DNA of 64,000 nucleotides from Cellulomonas chitinilytica (lineage in GTDB: Bacteria > Actinomycetota > Actinomycetes > Actinomycetales > Cellulomonadaceae). Each line of letters starts with the position of its first letter. Positions within the stretch are counted from its first letter, which is position 1. Shown in pieces: positions 44,837 through 53,948 of the stretch. A program made the translations under genes and the position numbers. The notes below the pieces were generated by a model, which was not told the origin of the DNA, ran no database searches, and saw only the letters and a list, made by a program, of their open reading frames with translations. The stretch covers positions 124,001-188,000 of the forward strand of contig NZ_BONK01000002.1 of assembly GCF_016862675.1 (NCBI RefSeq), given 5' to 3'.

Positions 44837-47800
44837 TCATGCGACGGTGGCGCGGACCTCGGCGGGAGGTCCGCTGCCGACGGGGTTGCTGGCGGTGACC
44901 CGGATCAGCACGTCGCCCGCCTTGAGCTTGTCGACCGTGATCGGCGACGGGGTGGCGTTGGTGTGCCCGTCCTTGAGCGTGCTGCCGTCGGCGACCGACA
45001 CGACCTCCCAGTCGTAGCCGTTGACCGCGCGACCGCCGTTGTTGGTCGGTGCCGCCCACGAGAACGTCACCGTGCCGGCCGGGGAGCCCGTCGCCACGCT
45101 GATCGTGGGCGCACCGGGCGTCGTCGGCTGTCCCGGCTGGGCGGACGCGGTGTCCGACCAGTCGCTCCAGCCGAGCTTGTTCTGGACGCGGAAGCGGGCG
45201 TTGACCCTCGACGTCGACGTGTACGGCGAGTCCGGCTGGGTCGTCGTGACCGTCCCGTTGACCCAGTACTCGCGGGCCGTGATCGGCGACGCGCCGTCGG
45301 CGCCGTCCGTGAACGTGAGGTTCACCTGGTCCACCCCGGCGGAGGTGGCGGACGCCTGAGGCTTCTGCGGTGCGGTCTGGACCAGCACGCTCCCGGACGT
45401 GGCCGGGTCGCCCGCCATGTCGTCGCGCGAGCTGACCGCGGTGACGGTGAACGGGCCGCTGGTGCCCGCGGCCAGGCCCTCGATCCGCACCGACCGGGTC
45501 GTCCCCGGGACCTGGGTGCTGTACCCGGGACCGGTGACGACGTAGCGCGCGATCGTGATCCCCGCGCCGCCCGTCTCCGCCGGTGCCTGCCACGTCAGGT
45601 CGACCCGGCCCTGACCCCAGGCGGGGGTGTCGCCCGCCGGGACGGCCAGCGTCACGGACTGCGGCGCGGTCGGCGCGCTGACGGTCTCACCGGTCGCCGA
45701 GCCAGGCGCGGACCAGCCGGCCTTGTTCCGGGCGCGGACCACGACCTGGTACTGGTGGCCGCGCTGGGCAGGGGCGATCGCGTACGTGGTGACGTCCGCG
45801 CCGAGCGCGACCGGGGCACCGCCGTCGACCGTGAGCTCGTACCCCTGGACGGCGTCGCCGTTGTTGGCCGGCGGCGTCCAGGACACGTCGATGCGGGCGT
45901 CGCCGAACCAGCCCGTGGTGCTCCTCGTCGCCGTCACCGCCGGCGCGTCCGGGACGGCCGCCGGGGACATCGGCTGCGAGAACGGGCTCCACGAGCTCGG
46001 GTCGGGTGCCTTGTTGTGCGCCCGGACCCGGACCGTGTACGCCGTGCCGTTGCGCAGGCCCGTGAAGGTGGCGCGCGGCGTCGAGACGGTCGTCGAGCCC
46101 CCGCCGGTCAACGGCAGCGGTGAGATCTCGACCGTGTAGCTGGTCACGGGCGACCCGGGCGACGTGGGCTCCGGCCACGTGGCGGTGATCGACCGGTCCC
46201 CGAACTCGAGCGTCGGCGCGGTCGGCGCGTCGGGCACGGCGTCGGGACGCGCGGGGGCCGACGGGCTGCTCGGGTCCGACAGGTCGACGGCGTTCTGCGC
46301 CGCCACCGTGAACGTGTACTCGACGTCGTTCGTGAGGTTGTCGATCGTGCAGGTGGTGCTCGCGCACTGACGGGTGATCCCGCCCGGGCTCGCGACGACC
46401 CGGTAGCCGGTGATCTCGGCCCCGCGGTTGTCGGGCGCGTCCCACTGCAGCACGACCGTCCGGTCCCGCACCTCGAGCACCTTGGGCGACGTCGGCTGCG
46501 CAGGTCGGCCGCGGACCACGACCGTCACCCGGGCCTCGACCTCACGGTCCGGGTCACCGGTGACGTCCCGGACCCGGACGCGGGTCACCATCCGGCCGAT
46601 GAAGCCGACGGCCGGGCGCACGCTCACCGAGCCGCCCGCGGTCGACGCGGTGCCCGCACCGGGCGTCTCGACCGTGGCACCGAGCAGCGTGAGCGGCTCC
46701 GGGAACGGGTTCCAGGCGTGCCCGAGCACGTCGAACGTCGTCTCACGGCCCTCGACGCCGACCTGCTCCTGCGGCTCGACGCGGGCGACCGCACGCGTGC
46801 TCGCGATGACCCGCAGGGAGACGGCGGCGTCGAGCGAGCCGGTGCGGCCGTAGCCGATGCGGAGATCGACCTCGTCGGTGCGGCCCTTGGGGGTGTGCAC
46901 GTCCGCCGACACCTTGAGCACGCTCTTGTCGAGCTCGACGACGAAGCCGTCGGGGATGGCGGACGCGATCTGGTACGTGTACCGGGCGTCGTCGGACGTC
47001 TGCCCCTCGGGGCCCGTGGTGAACGACCGCAGGTCCACGGAGATCGGGGCCTCACCGGGGGCGACGTCGATCGTCGACGGGGTGAACGTCGGCGGGTGGT
47101 CGTCGACGGCGTAGACCTCGATCGGCAGCGTGATGAACGACGAGTTGGCGCTCGTGTCGCCGGCGCCCGCGGCGTCGGTGACCTCGAGCGAGATCGACGC
47201 GGGCCCGGCGTAGCCGGGCGCCGACGTGAACTGCAGCGTGTGGCTGTCGGCGACGAGGTTCGTGCCGTCCGACTTCGTCGCGGTGACCCCGACGGGGTCC
47301 TTCACCGACGCCTTCTTGCCCGGTGCGACCTTGACCTGCTCGTCGAGCGGGATGACGAGCTTCTCGCCCGACGCGACCCGCAGCTCGGGGGCGTTGGGGC
47401 GGACCGTCGGCCGGAAGAACCCGAGCGCAGGCACGGTGATGAACGCGTACGACGACGCCGACGTGGCGTCCGGTGCCGTCGTGTTCGTCAGCAGGTACGG
47501 CAGCGTCTGGGTGTGGTCGACGAGCGTGACCAGGACGTGCCCGTCGGGCGTGACCTGCGCGACGTCCGCGACCGACCTGGGCACCGAAACCGCGAGGTCG
47601 CTCAGCGGGCCGCTCGGGTTCTGCGCCACCGCCAGCACGTCGACCGAGACGTCCGACCGGCCGATCGTGTCCGTCGCCGGGACGACGACGTCGCGCGCGA
47701 TCGGCGGCTGCACGGGGGCGTCGTCCGTCACGGTGATCGTGAGGACGGCCGAGTCGCGCCCGCCGCGGGAGTTCTGCGCGGTGTACGCGATCTGGATGAC

Positions 47801-50800
47801 CGTCGCCTCGTCGGGGGCGTGCACGATGATCCGGCGGCTGTCGACCTTCGCGTCGGTGCCCTCCGGCATCTCCAGGTCCGGCGCGAGCTCGAGCTCGTCG
47901 CCGCTGGAGTCGACGTCGTTCGCGAGCACCCGGACCTCGACCGTCTGGCCGGGCGTCACGGTGACGGCGTCGTCGCGTGCGACGACGCTCGCCGCACCGG
48001 TCGGCCGCTTCGCGATGCCGACCCGGATCGTCGCGACGGCGCGCTGCCCCGCCCAGTCCTCGACGGCGTACGTGAACGTGTCCGTCCCGGACTCGCCGGG
48101 GATCGACTCGTACAGCAGGTAGTCGGCGCCGACGGTCGTCACGCGACCGTGCACGGGGGCCTGCGCGACACCGAGCAGGGTCACGCCGTCACCGTCGGGG
48201 TCGATGCCGACGAGGGGCACGTCGATGCGGACGGTGTCCCCGGCGAAGACGCGCTCGACCAGGTCACGGGGACGCGGGGGCGACTTGGTCGCCGCGTCGG
48301 ACGCGTGCACCCGGACGGTGACCTGGGCCGCGGTCTTGTTGCCGGTCGAGTCCCGCACGGAGAACGTCGCGTGCGCGGTCAGCGGCGCGTCCGGCGCCTG
48401 GTACCGCAGCACGTCGCCCGAGACGAACAGCAGGCCCTCCCCGGGCCCGAGAGGCTCGGCGAGCTCACGCTCGAGCGTGAGGTGGTCGCCGTCGGGGTCG
48501 TACGCCGACTCGAGCGCCGGGATCGTCACGACGCCGCCCGTGCGGACGCTGACCTCGATGTCCTTGACGACGGGGGGCTGCGAGGTCGCGGTCGGCGGCA
48601 CGGGGTGGACGACGATCTCGCCGATCGCCTCGGCGGCGCCGTTCGACACCACGTACCGCAGCGCGACGGGCCCCTCGAGGGTGCGCTGGGCGCGGATCTG
48701 CACGAGGTGGTGGTCGAGGATCGCGACCTTCAGGCCGGCGCTGTCCCCGCCGTCGATCGACAGCAGGACGAGGACCTTGCCGGCCGGGTCGCTGTCGTTG
48801 TCGAGCGGGTCGACCGTCACCTCGCCGCCGGCGGGCAGCAGCGCGAGGTCGCGCACCGCGACGGGCGGCTCCGCCTGCTCGGGCCACTCGCGCACGTCGA
48901 CGCGGGCGAGCCCCGTGGCCTGCTGCGGCCCCGCGGCGATCACGAACGGCACGTAGTACGGGCCGGGCCGCGCCGCCTGGAACGTGAAGGTGCCGGCGTT
49001 GAGGTCCGCGACCGTCGTCGCGCCCGCCACCTCGTCCACGCTCGCCAGCCGCGCCGGCTCACGGCCGGTGCTCCGCACCGCGGCGAGCGGATTGACCGTG
49101 ACCGGCTGGTTGACGTACGTCACGGCGTGCACGGGGTCGATCTGCGGTGACAGCGAGCCGGCGGCACGGACGTCGACGTCGAGCGTGCCCTCCACCACCG
49201 ACGTCCCGTCCGAGACCTGCAGCGTCACCCGCGTCCTGCCCAGCTTCGTGCCGTCCGCCTTGAACGTCACCGCACCGTCCTGGCGGAACTGCACCGAGCC
49301 CGCCTCCGCGTCGGCGGTGGCGCCCACGAGCAGCAGGTCGTCGCCGTCGGGGTCGGTGAAGTCGGCGAGCGCGTCGTGCTCCGCCTGACCACCCTGCTCC
49401 ACCTCGACGGACCCGGTGCGGAGCTGGACGGGCGGACCCTGCTCGCCGTCGCCGCGGACCGTGAGGTGCACGTGGGCGGTCGACGGCGCGCTCGTGCCCC
49501 GTCCGTCGGTGATCGTGTACGTCAGGTCGGCGCTGCCCGTCGCGTCGGACGCGACGACGACCTGCAGCGCACGGCCCCCGTAGATGGACTCCAGGTGCCC
49601 GAACTCCGGGGGCAGCGGGTCGAACTGGGAGATCGCGAGGATGCCGCAGTCGGACGACGAGTCGTTGTCGATGACCGGCAGGATCGTGGTGCGCCCGGGG
49701 CGCACCCCGAACTCGTCGTCGGCCGCGGTGGGCGGGGCGGACTGGTCGGTGCACTCGGTGACCAGCTCCTGCGTCGTGTCGGGGCTGTCCGACTGCTCGT
49801 CCGACTCCTCCGGCTCCTCCTGCGGCTGGATGTCCTGCCAGTTCGGCACCCGCAGGTCGGTGTCCTGGGTCGGCATCCAGAGCCGGCCGCGCAGCGTGTC
49901 GTTGAGCACGACCATCTGCCGGTTCACCCGGAACTTCAGCACGTCCGTCGACGACATGTCCTCGAGGTCGTCCAGCCGGGGCTTCTTGCCCTCGCACAGC
50001 TCGACGTACGACCCCGTCGACGAGGCCCACGCACCGTGCGCGCACCGCCCCACCCGGACCGGCGCGGCGGGCGCGCCGTCGCCGCCTGTCTGGTGCTCGA
50101 CGACGCGCCCGCCGTCCAGCGGGACCTCGAGGAGCGCGGTCCGGCTCGCGACGAGCACGCTCGACGCCTCCGGGCCCGCCTGCTGCAGCGTGAGGCCGTC
50201 ACCCGTGAGCTCGACGCTGCCGTGCAGGGTGCGCAGCGTGCTGCCCGACAGGACGACCGGCTCGTCGCCGACGGCGGTCAGCTGGTCGACGTCACCCGCG
50301 CCGAGCGACCCGAGCTCCTCGAGCTGCGCGTCGCCCGAGGACACGTCGACGCGCGTGACGGCGCCGTCCTCGGGGGCGACGCCGAGCGCGGCACCGGATC
50401 GCGCGACGACGACGGCCCCGCCGTCGCCGAGCGCGAGGTCGGGCCGGTCCTGGGCCACCTGCAGCCCGCCGAGCTGTGCCACGGTCCGCACCCAGGCGTC
50501 GCCCGCGCCGTCGACGAACGACACCGTGCCGGCCGCCATCGAGACGACCGTCCCGGCCGCGGGGACCGGCGTCGTCAGCGCGACGCTCGCGGGGTCGACC
50601 ACCGAGACGGTGTCCCGCTCGACGAGGAGCACGTCGCCCTCGTCCTGCAGGACGTCGAACGAGTCGCCGCCCTCGGTCACCAGGCCCGCGTTGAGCTCCT
50701 CGACGGGAACGTTGAACCGCCCGACCTTGAGCTGGCTCGTCGCGGTCAGCCAGACCGCGCCGTCGTTGAGGTCGAGCCGCGCGAGCGGGAACCCCGGGTG

Positions 50801-50887
50801 CACCAGGGCGAGGACCGCGACGACCACCGGCACGGTGACGACTGCGGCCGTCTTCGTGGAGCGCGACCTGAGCGCGCGCCAGCTCAT
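44837..50887 (-). CDS. Giant Ig-like and fibronectin type III surface protein
   Basis: This 2016-residue protein has one N-terminal helix (about 13-32, TAAVVTVPVVVAVLALVHPG), so it is anchored with the bulk outside. Residues ~35-370 look like propeller-type beta repeats. A short acidic linker (about 360-400, EEPEESDEQSDSPDTTQE) leads to a long array of Ig/cadherin-like domains to ~1460, each with a DPDGD-like loop and often a leading PP-V-x-D strand (FTDPDGDDLLL, YDPDGDHLTLERE, IDPDGDGVTLLG). Six fibronectin III domains follow (~1465 to the end; VVLQWDAPDNRGAEITGYRV is typical). No sortase signal is seen. It overlaps the kinase gene by ATGA and precedes moxR. A surface adhesin or wall-organising role under kinase control is inferred. 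Confidence 0.88.
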   Translation of the reverse strand: MSWRALRSRSTKTAAVVTVPVVVAVLALVHPGFPLARLDLNDGAVWLTATSQLKVGRFNVPVEELNAGLVTEGGDSFDVLQDEGDVLLVERDTVSVVDPASVALTTPVPAAGTVVSMAAGTVSFVDGAGDAWVRTVAQLGGLQVAQDRPDLALGDGGAVVVARSGAALGVAPEDGAVTRVDVSSGDAQLEELGSLGAGDVDQLTAVGDEPVVLSGSTLRTLHGSVELTGDGLTLQQAGPEASSVLVASRTALLEVPLDGGRVVEHQTGGDGAPAAPVRVGRCAHGAWASSTGSYVELCEGKKPRLDDLEDMSSTDVLKFRVNRQMVVLNDTLRGRLWMPTQDTDLRVPNWQDIQPQEEPEESDEQSDSPDTTQELVTECTDQSAPPTAADDEFGVRPGRTTILPVIDNDSSSDCGILAISQFDPLPPEFGHLESIYGGRALQVVVASDATGSADLTYTITDGRGTSAPSTAHVHLTVRGDGEQGPPVQLRTGSVEVEQGGQAEHDALADFTDPDGDDLLLVGATADAEAGSVQFRQDGAVTFKADGTKLGRTRVTLQVSDGTSVVEGTLDVDVRAAGSLSPQIDPVHAVTYVNQPVTVNPLAAVRSTGREPARLASVDEVAGATTVADLNAGTFTFQAARPGPYYVPFVIAAGPQQATGLARVDVREWPEQAEPPVAVRDLALLPAGGEVTVDPLDNDSDPAGKVLVLLSIDGGDSAGLKVAILDHHLVQIRAQRTLEGPVALRYVVSNGAAEAIGEIVVHPVPPTATSQPPVVKDIEVSVRTGGVVTIPALESAYDPDGDHLTLERELAEPLGPGEGLLFVSGDVLRYQAPDAPLTAHATFSVRDSTGNKTAAQVTVRVHASDAATKSPPRPRDLVERVFAGDTVRIDVPLVGIDPDGDGVTLLGVAQAPVHGRVTTVGADYLLYESIPGESGTDTFTYAVEDWAGQRAVATIRVGIAKRPTGAASVVARDDAVTVTPGQTVEVRVLANDVDSSGDELELAPDLEMPEGTDAKVDSRRIIVHAPDEATVIQIAYTAQNSRGGRDSAVLTITVTDDAPVQPPIARDVVVPATDTIGRSDVSVDVLAVAQNPSGPLSDLAVSVPRSVADVAQVTPDGHVLVTLVDHTQTLPYLLTNTTAPDATSASSYAFITVPALGFFRPTVRPNAPELRVASGEKLVIPLDEQVKVAPGKKASVKDPVGVTATKSDGTNLVADSHTLQFTSAPGYAGPASISLEVTDAAGAGDTSANSSFITLPIEVYAVDDHPPTFTPSTIDVAPGEAPISVDLRSFTTGPEGQTSDDARYTYQIASAIPDGFVVELDKSVLKVSADVHTPKGRTDEVDLRIGYGRTGSLDAAVSLRVIASTRAVARVEPQEQVGVEGRETTFDVLGHAWNPFPEPLTLLGATVETPGAGTASTAGGSVSVRPAVGFIGRMVTRVRVRDVTGDPDREVEARVTVVVRGRPAQPTSPKVLEVRDRTVVLQWDAPDNRGAEITGYRVVASPGGITRQCASTTCTIDNLTNDVEYTFTVAAQNAVDLSDPSSPSAPARPDAVPDAPTAPTLEFGDRSITATWPEPTSPGSPVTSYTVEISPLPLTGGGSTTVSTPRATFTGLRNGTAYTVRVRAHNKAPDPSSWSPFSQPMSPAAVPDAPAVTATRSTTGWFGDARIDVSWTPPANNGDAVQGYELTVDGGAPVALGADVTTYAIAPAQRGHQYQVVVRARNKAGWSAPGSATGETVSAPTAPQSVTLAVPAGDTPAWGQGRVDLTWQAPAETGGAGITIARYVVTGPGYSTQVPGTTRSVRIEGLAAGTSGPFTVTAVSSRDDMAGDPATSGSVLVQTAPQKPQASATSAGVDQVNLTFTDGADGASPITAREYWVNGTVTTTQPDSPYTSTSRVNARFRVQNKLGWSDWSDTASAQPGQPTTPGAPTISVATGSPAGTVTFSWAAPTNNGGRAVNGYDWEVVSVADGSTLKDGHTNATPSPITVDKLKAGDVLIRVTASNPVGSGPPAEVRATVA

Positions 50888-52482
50888 GGCGCGCACCCCT
50901 GCGCGGGCGTCGCCGACGCCTGCCGGTTCGACCGGACGATCGACACCTCGATGCACACCTCACCCGTCGCCGACGCCGCCGGCACGGTCACGGTCGGCAC
51001 GTCGACGATCTCGAACGTGGGCTCACCTGTCGCCGCCAGGACGCCCCACAGGTAGTGGTCGCCGTCCTGCGGCGCCGGGTTCTCCCAGGTGAACACGACC
51101 GAGCCGTCGGCCTGGCGCACGCCCGCGAGCGAGTGCGGTGACGGGACCGGCGCGGCTGCGACGTCGTCCTGCGTGCCGTCGGTGAAGTCCTGGGTCGCGC
51201 CGGGCGGGGTCGACGACCCCGGGGTGTCGTCCGACGCGGTGAGCGCGATCGCGACGGCGGCCCCGGCGACGACGAGCGCGGACACCGCACCGACGAGGAC
51301 GCGCGTCCGACGTGCACCGCGCGCACGCCGCGGGTCGCCCGGGTCGACGACGAGGGCCACGTCCTCGCCGGCCGGGACGCCCACGTGCACGGCGGCCCCC
51401 GACCGGGGGTCCGTCGTCGGGGCGACGGTCACGACGGGACGCAGCCGGGTCGCGTCGTCGTCGGCCGACGACGTGGCCGCGGGGGCGACGGGAGGAGCGG
51501 GCACCGCCGGCCGGACCGTCACGATGGACCGGAGCCGGGTGGCGTCGTCGCGCTCCGGTCCCGACCCGGTGCCCGGTCCGGGCAGCGGCGGCGGCGCAGT
51601 GTCGTCGAGGTCGTCGAGCAGGTCCAGGGGCGTGACCGGCAGCCGCAGGTCGATCTCGATCTGCTGGAGCGCGCGCCCCACGGCAGCCGCCGACGGGTGC
51701 CGTCGGGCGGGGTGCTTCGACATCGCCCGCTCGAGGAGCGCCTGCAGGTCGAACGGCACGTCGTCGCGTCCGGTGGGCGGCAGCGGGCTGCGCTCGATGC
51801 GCGCCACGAGCTGCTGGGCGCCGTTCTGACCCCCCGGGACCTCGAACGGGGTGCGGCCCGCGAGGAGCGAGTAGATCGTCGCGGCGAGCGAGTAGACGTC
51901 CGAGCGCTCGTCGCCCGTGGGGTGCTCGCCGAGCAGCTCCGGCGGTGACCACGGGATCGACATGCCGACGGTCGCGCCGACGCCCGGGCCGGTGGTCGCG
52001 GCGATCCCGAAGTCGGTGAGCGCGGGCCACCCGAAGTCGGTGGTCAGGACGTTGGCGGGCTTGATGTCGCGGTGCAGGATCCCGGCCCGGTGCGCCGTCT
52101 CGATGGCCGCGGACAGCCGGACGCCGATGCGCAGCGACTCGGCGACCGACAGCCGCTCCTGGCGGTACCGCTCCGCCAGGCCCGGCCGGGAGCAGTACTC
52201 CATGACGAGGTACGGGCGTCCGTCCGCCGCGATGTCCGCCTGGTGGATCGTGACGATCGACGGGTGGTGCGAGAGCCGGGCCATCAGGTTGGCCTCGGTC
52301 TGGAAACGGGTGCGCACGTCGTCGTCGAGGCTGCCCGCCAGGAGCACCTTCACCGCGACCTCGCGGCGCGGGAGCTCCTGCTCGTACAGGAAGACGTCCG
52401 CGAAGCCCCCGAGTCCGAGCACGCGCACGTACTCGTACCCCGGGAGACGGGGCGGCGTCGAGGCTTCGCGGCGTGCGGTCAC
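50884..52482 (-). CDS. Ser/Thr protein kinase with an external fibronectin-like domain
   Basis: This 532-residue Hanks-type kinase has its catalytic domain at about 15-275: LGLGGFADVFLYEQE (Gly-rich loop), VAVKVLL (Lys), ILHRDIKPANVL (catalytic loop), LTDFGIAA (DFG) and SDVYSLAATIYSLLAGRTPF. A Pro/Thr-rich juxtamembrane stretch contains two ATRLRxxVTV direct repeats that could be phosphosites. One helix lies at about 393-416, and the ~114-residue outside part (GSVVFTWENPAPQDGDHYLW) resembles one fibronectin III domain; PASTA domains are absent. GTG at 52482 overlaps the FHA gene stop (GTGA). The external domain resembles those of the giant neighbour, suggesting direct contact. Confidence 0.93.
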   Translation of the reverse strand: MTARREASTPPRLPGYEYVRVLGLGGFADVFLYEQELPRREVAVKVLLAGSLDDDVRTRFQTEANLMARLSHHPSIVTIHQADIAADGRPYLVMEYCSRPGLAERYRQERLSVAESLRIGVRLSAAIETAHRAGILHRDIKPANVLTTDFGWPALTDFGIAATTGPGVGATVGMSIPWSPPELLGEHPTGDERSDVYSLAATIYSLLAGRTPFEVPGGQNGAQQLVARIERSPLPPTGRDDVPFDLQALLERAMSKHPARRHPSAAAVGRALQQIEIDLRLPVTPLDLLDDLDDTAPPPLPGPGTGSGPERDDATRLRSIVTVRPAVPAPPVAPAATSSADDDATRLRPVVTVAPTTDPRSGAAVHVGVPAGEDVALVVDPGDPRRARGARRTRVLVGAVSALVVAGAAVAIALTASDDTPGSSTPPGATQDFTDGTQDDVAAAPVPSPHSLAGVRQADGSVVFTWENPAPQDGDHYLWGVLAATGEPTFEIVDVPTVTVPAASATGEVCIEVSIVRSNRQASATPAQGCAP

Positions 52483-53948
52483 GAACCCCGCTCCACCGTG
52501 AACGTCACGCCGTCGCCGAGGTCGACGACCTCGCCGGCGCCCACGACGCTCGCCTCGCCCGGGTGCAGCCGACGGGCGCCCTCACCCGGCCGCGACACGT
52601 GCACGCCGTTCGTGGAGTCCAGGTCCGTGACCAGCACGTGGTCCCCCTCGGCGCGGACCTCCGCGTGGGTGCGGGAGATGTCCTGCTGCGGGCTGGGCAC
52701 CGTCACCAGGCGCGGCAGCTCCCGGTTCGTCACCCGGGCCACCTGCGGGGCGCGCCCGAGCAGCACCGCACGGTCGAGCGTCACGACGAGACCCGTGGAC
52801 AGCACGATGCGCGCCGGCTCGACCGCGGCCGGTGTCTGGAACGGGCCGGGGACCTCGTCGGACGCCCATGACGGGAGCTGGTCGCGGATCGCCGCGAGGT
52901 CGCTCGACAGGATCGTCAGGCCGTCGTGGTCGTCGGCCGAGGCGGCGCCCAGGGCCGGCTCGGCGGCGGGCTGGACGGCCGGTTCGGCGGCACGCGGGAC
53001 GTCCAGGGCGTCCGGGACGTCGATCAGGCGGTGCGGGGCGGCGTGGCGGGGGCCCGAGAGGAACGCCTCCGCGGCAGCCACGACCTCGGCCAGGTCCGCG
53101 GCCCCGGGTCCGTCGAGCAGCTCGTCACCGGGGGTGGCGAGCGGGTCACGGTCGTCGGCCTCGTCGGACCAGACGTTCGCCGGGACGTCGGCGACGTCCG
53201 GCTCGAGCTCCGGCTCGAGCTCCGCCTCGAGCTCCGGCTCGACCTCCGCCTCGAGCTCCGGCTCGACGTCCCGGACCGCCTCGGCCGCCAAGGGCTCGTC
53301 GGCGCTCGCCTCGTCGGCGACGGGCACGTCGTCGACGGCGTCCTGCACGGGCTCGACGACGTCGTCCGCCGCAGGCGCCTCGACCACCGGGACCTCGACC
53401 ACGGGCACCTCGATCACCGGCACGTCCACCACCGGCACGTCGATCACGGCCGGGGCGGCAGGCAGGTCCGCGCGAGGACGCTCGACGACCGGTGCCGCCT
53501 CCGCGACGGGCGCCACGTCGGCGTCCGACAGCGCGACCCACACCTCGGCCGCCCGCACGACGCCGTCGGTGACCGGCAGCGCCGAGCCCTCGGCGTCGGC
53601 CCCGGAGACGCGCACGCTGACCTCGGCGACGCCGTCGACGGTCCGCTCGCTCCACGTGCTGACGTCGCCGGCGTGCAGCACCTGGTCGGACGCACCGGTG
53701 AGCACCACCTCGACGTCACCACGCAGCGCGACGTGCACGCGCCGGCCCGTGACCGCCACGAGCGCGAAGGGGGGCAGGCCCGTCAGGCCGTCGCGGGCGA
53801 GCACGGCGAGCGCGCCCACGACGCCGTCGCCGGCCGCGTCCCACAGGGCACGGACCGCGTCGTCGTCGACGCCGGGCCCGACGAGCGCCACGAACCCCGG
53901 ACGGACGACGGCGGTCCGGTCGCCGGTGGTGTACTCGGGAACGGTCAT
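52479..53948 (-). CDS. FHA-domain protein with acidic repeat linker
   Basis: This 489-residue cytoplasmic protein has an N-terminal domain of about 145 residues that is not recognised, a long acidic linker with tandem repeats (five VPVVE-like units at about 165-190 and ELEPELEAELEPE at about 227-246) and a C-terminal FHA domain at about 390-485 with VLLGRAPQVARVTN, QDISRTHAEVR and DLDSTNGVHV. It should bind phosphothreonine on proteins modified by the neighbouring kinase. It overlaps PP2C upstream and the kinase downstream by 4 nt each. Confidence 0.9.
   Translation of the reverse strand: MTVPEYTTGDRTAVVRPGFVALVGPGVDDDAVRALWDAAGDGVVGALAVLARDGLTGLPPFALVAVTGRRVHVALRGDVEVVLTGASDQVLHAGDVSTWSERTVDGVAEVSVRVSGADAEGSALPVTDGVVRAAEVWVALSDADVAPVAEAAPVVERPRADLPAAPAVIDVPVVDVPVIEVPVVEVPVVEAPAADDVVEPVQDAVDDVPVADEASADEPLAAEAVRDVEPELEAEVEPELEAELEPELEPDVADVPANVWSDEADDRDPLATPGDELLDGPGAADLAEVVAAAEAFLSGPRHAAPHRLIDVPDALDVPRAAEPAVQPAAEPALGAASADDHDGLTILSSDLAAIRDQLPSWASDEVPGPFQTPAAVEPARIVLSTGLVVTLDRAVLLGRAPQVARVTNRELPRLVTVPSPQQDISRTHAEVRAEGDHVLVTDLDSTNGVHVSRPGEGARRLHPGEASVVGAGEVVDLGDGVTFTVERGS
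53209..53453 (-). repeat. Two in-frame tandem repeat tracts in the FHA gene
   Basis: A 12-bp type repeat (CTCGAGCTCCGG and variants) covers about 53209-53268 and codes for Glu-Leu-Glu-Pro/Ala units; a 15-bp type repeat covers about 53379-53453 and codes for five Val-Pro-Val-Val/Ile-Glu/Asp units. Both keep the reading frame and could vary in number between strains. Confidence 0.75.

Noticed and set aside
50884..52482. PknB-type PASTA kinase
   Set aside because: The external region is a single ~114-residue fibronectin-like domain; no PASTA sequence pattern is visible.
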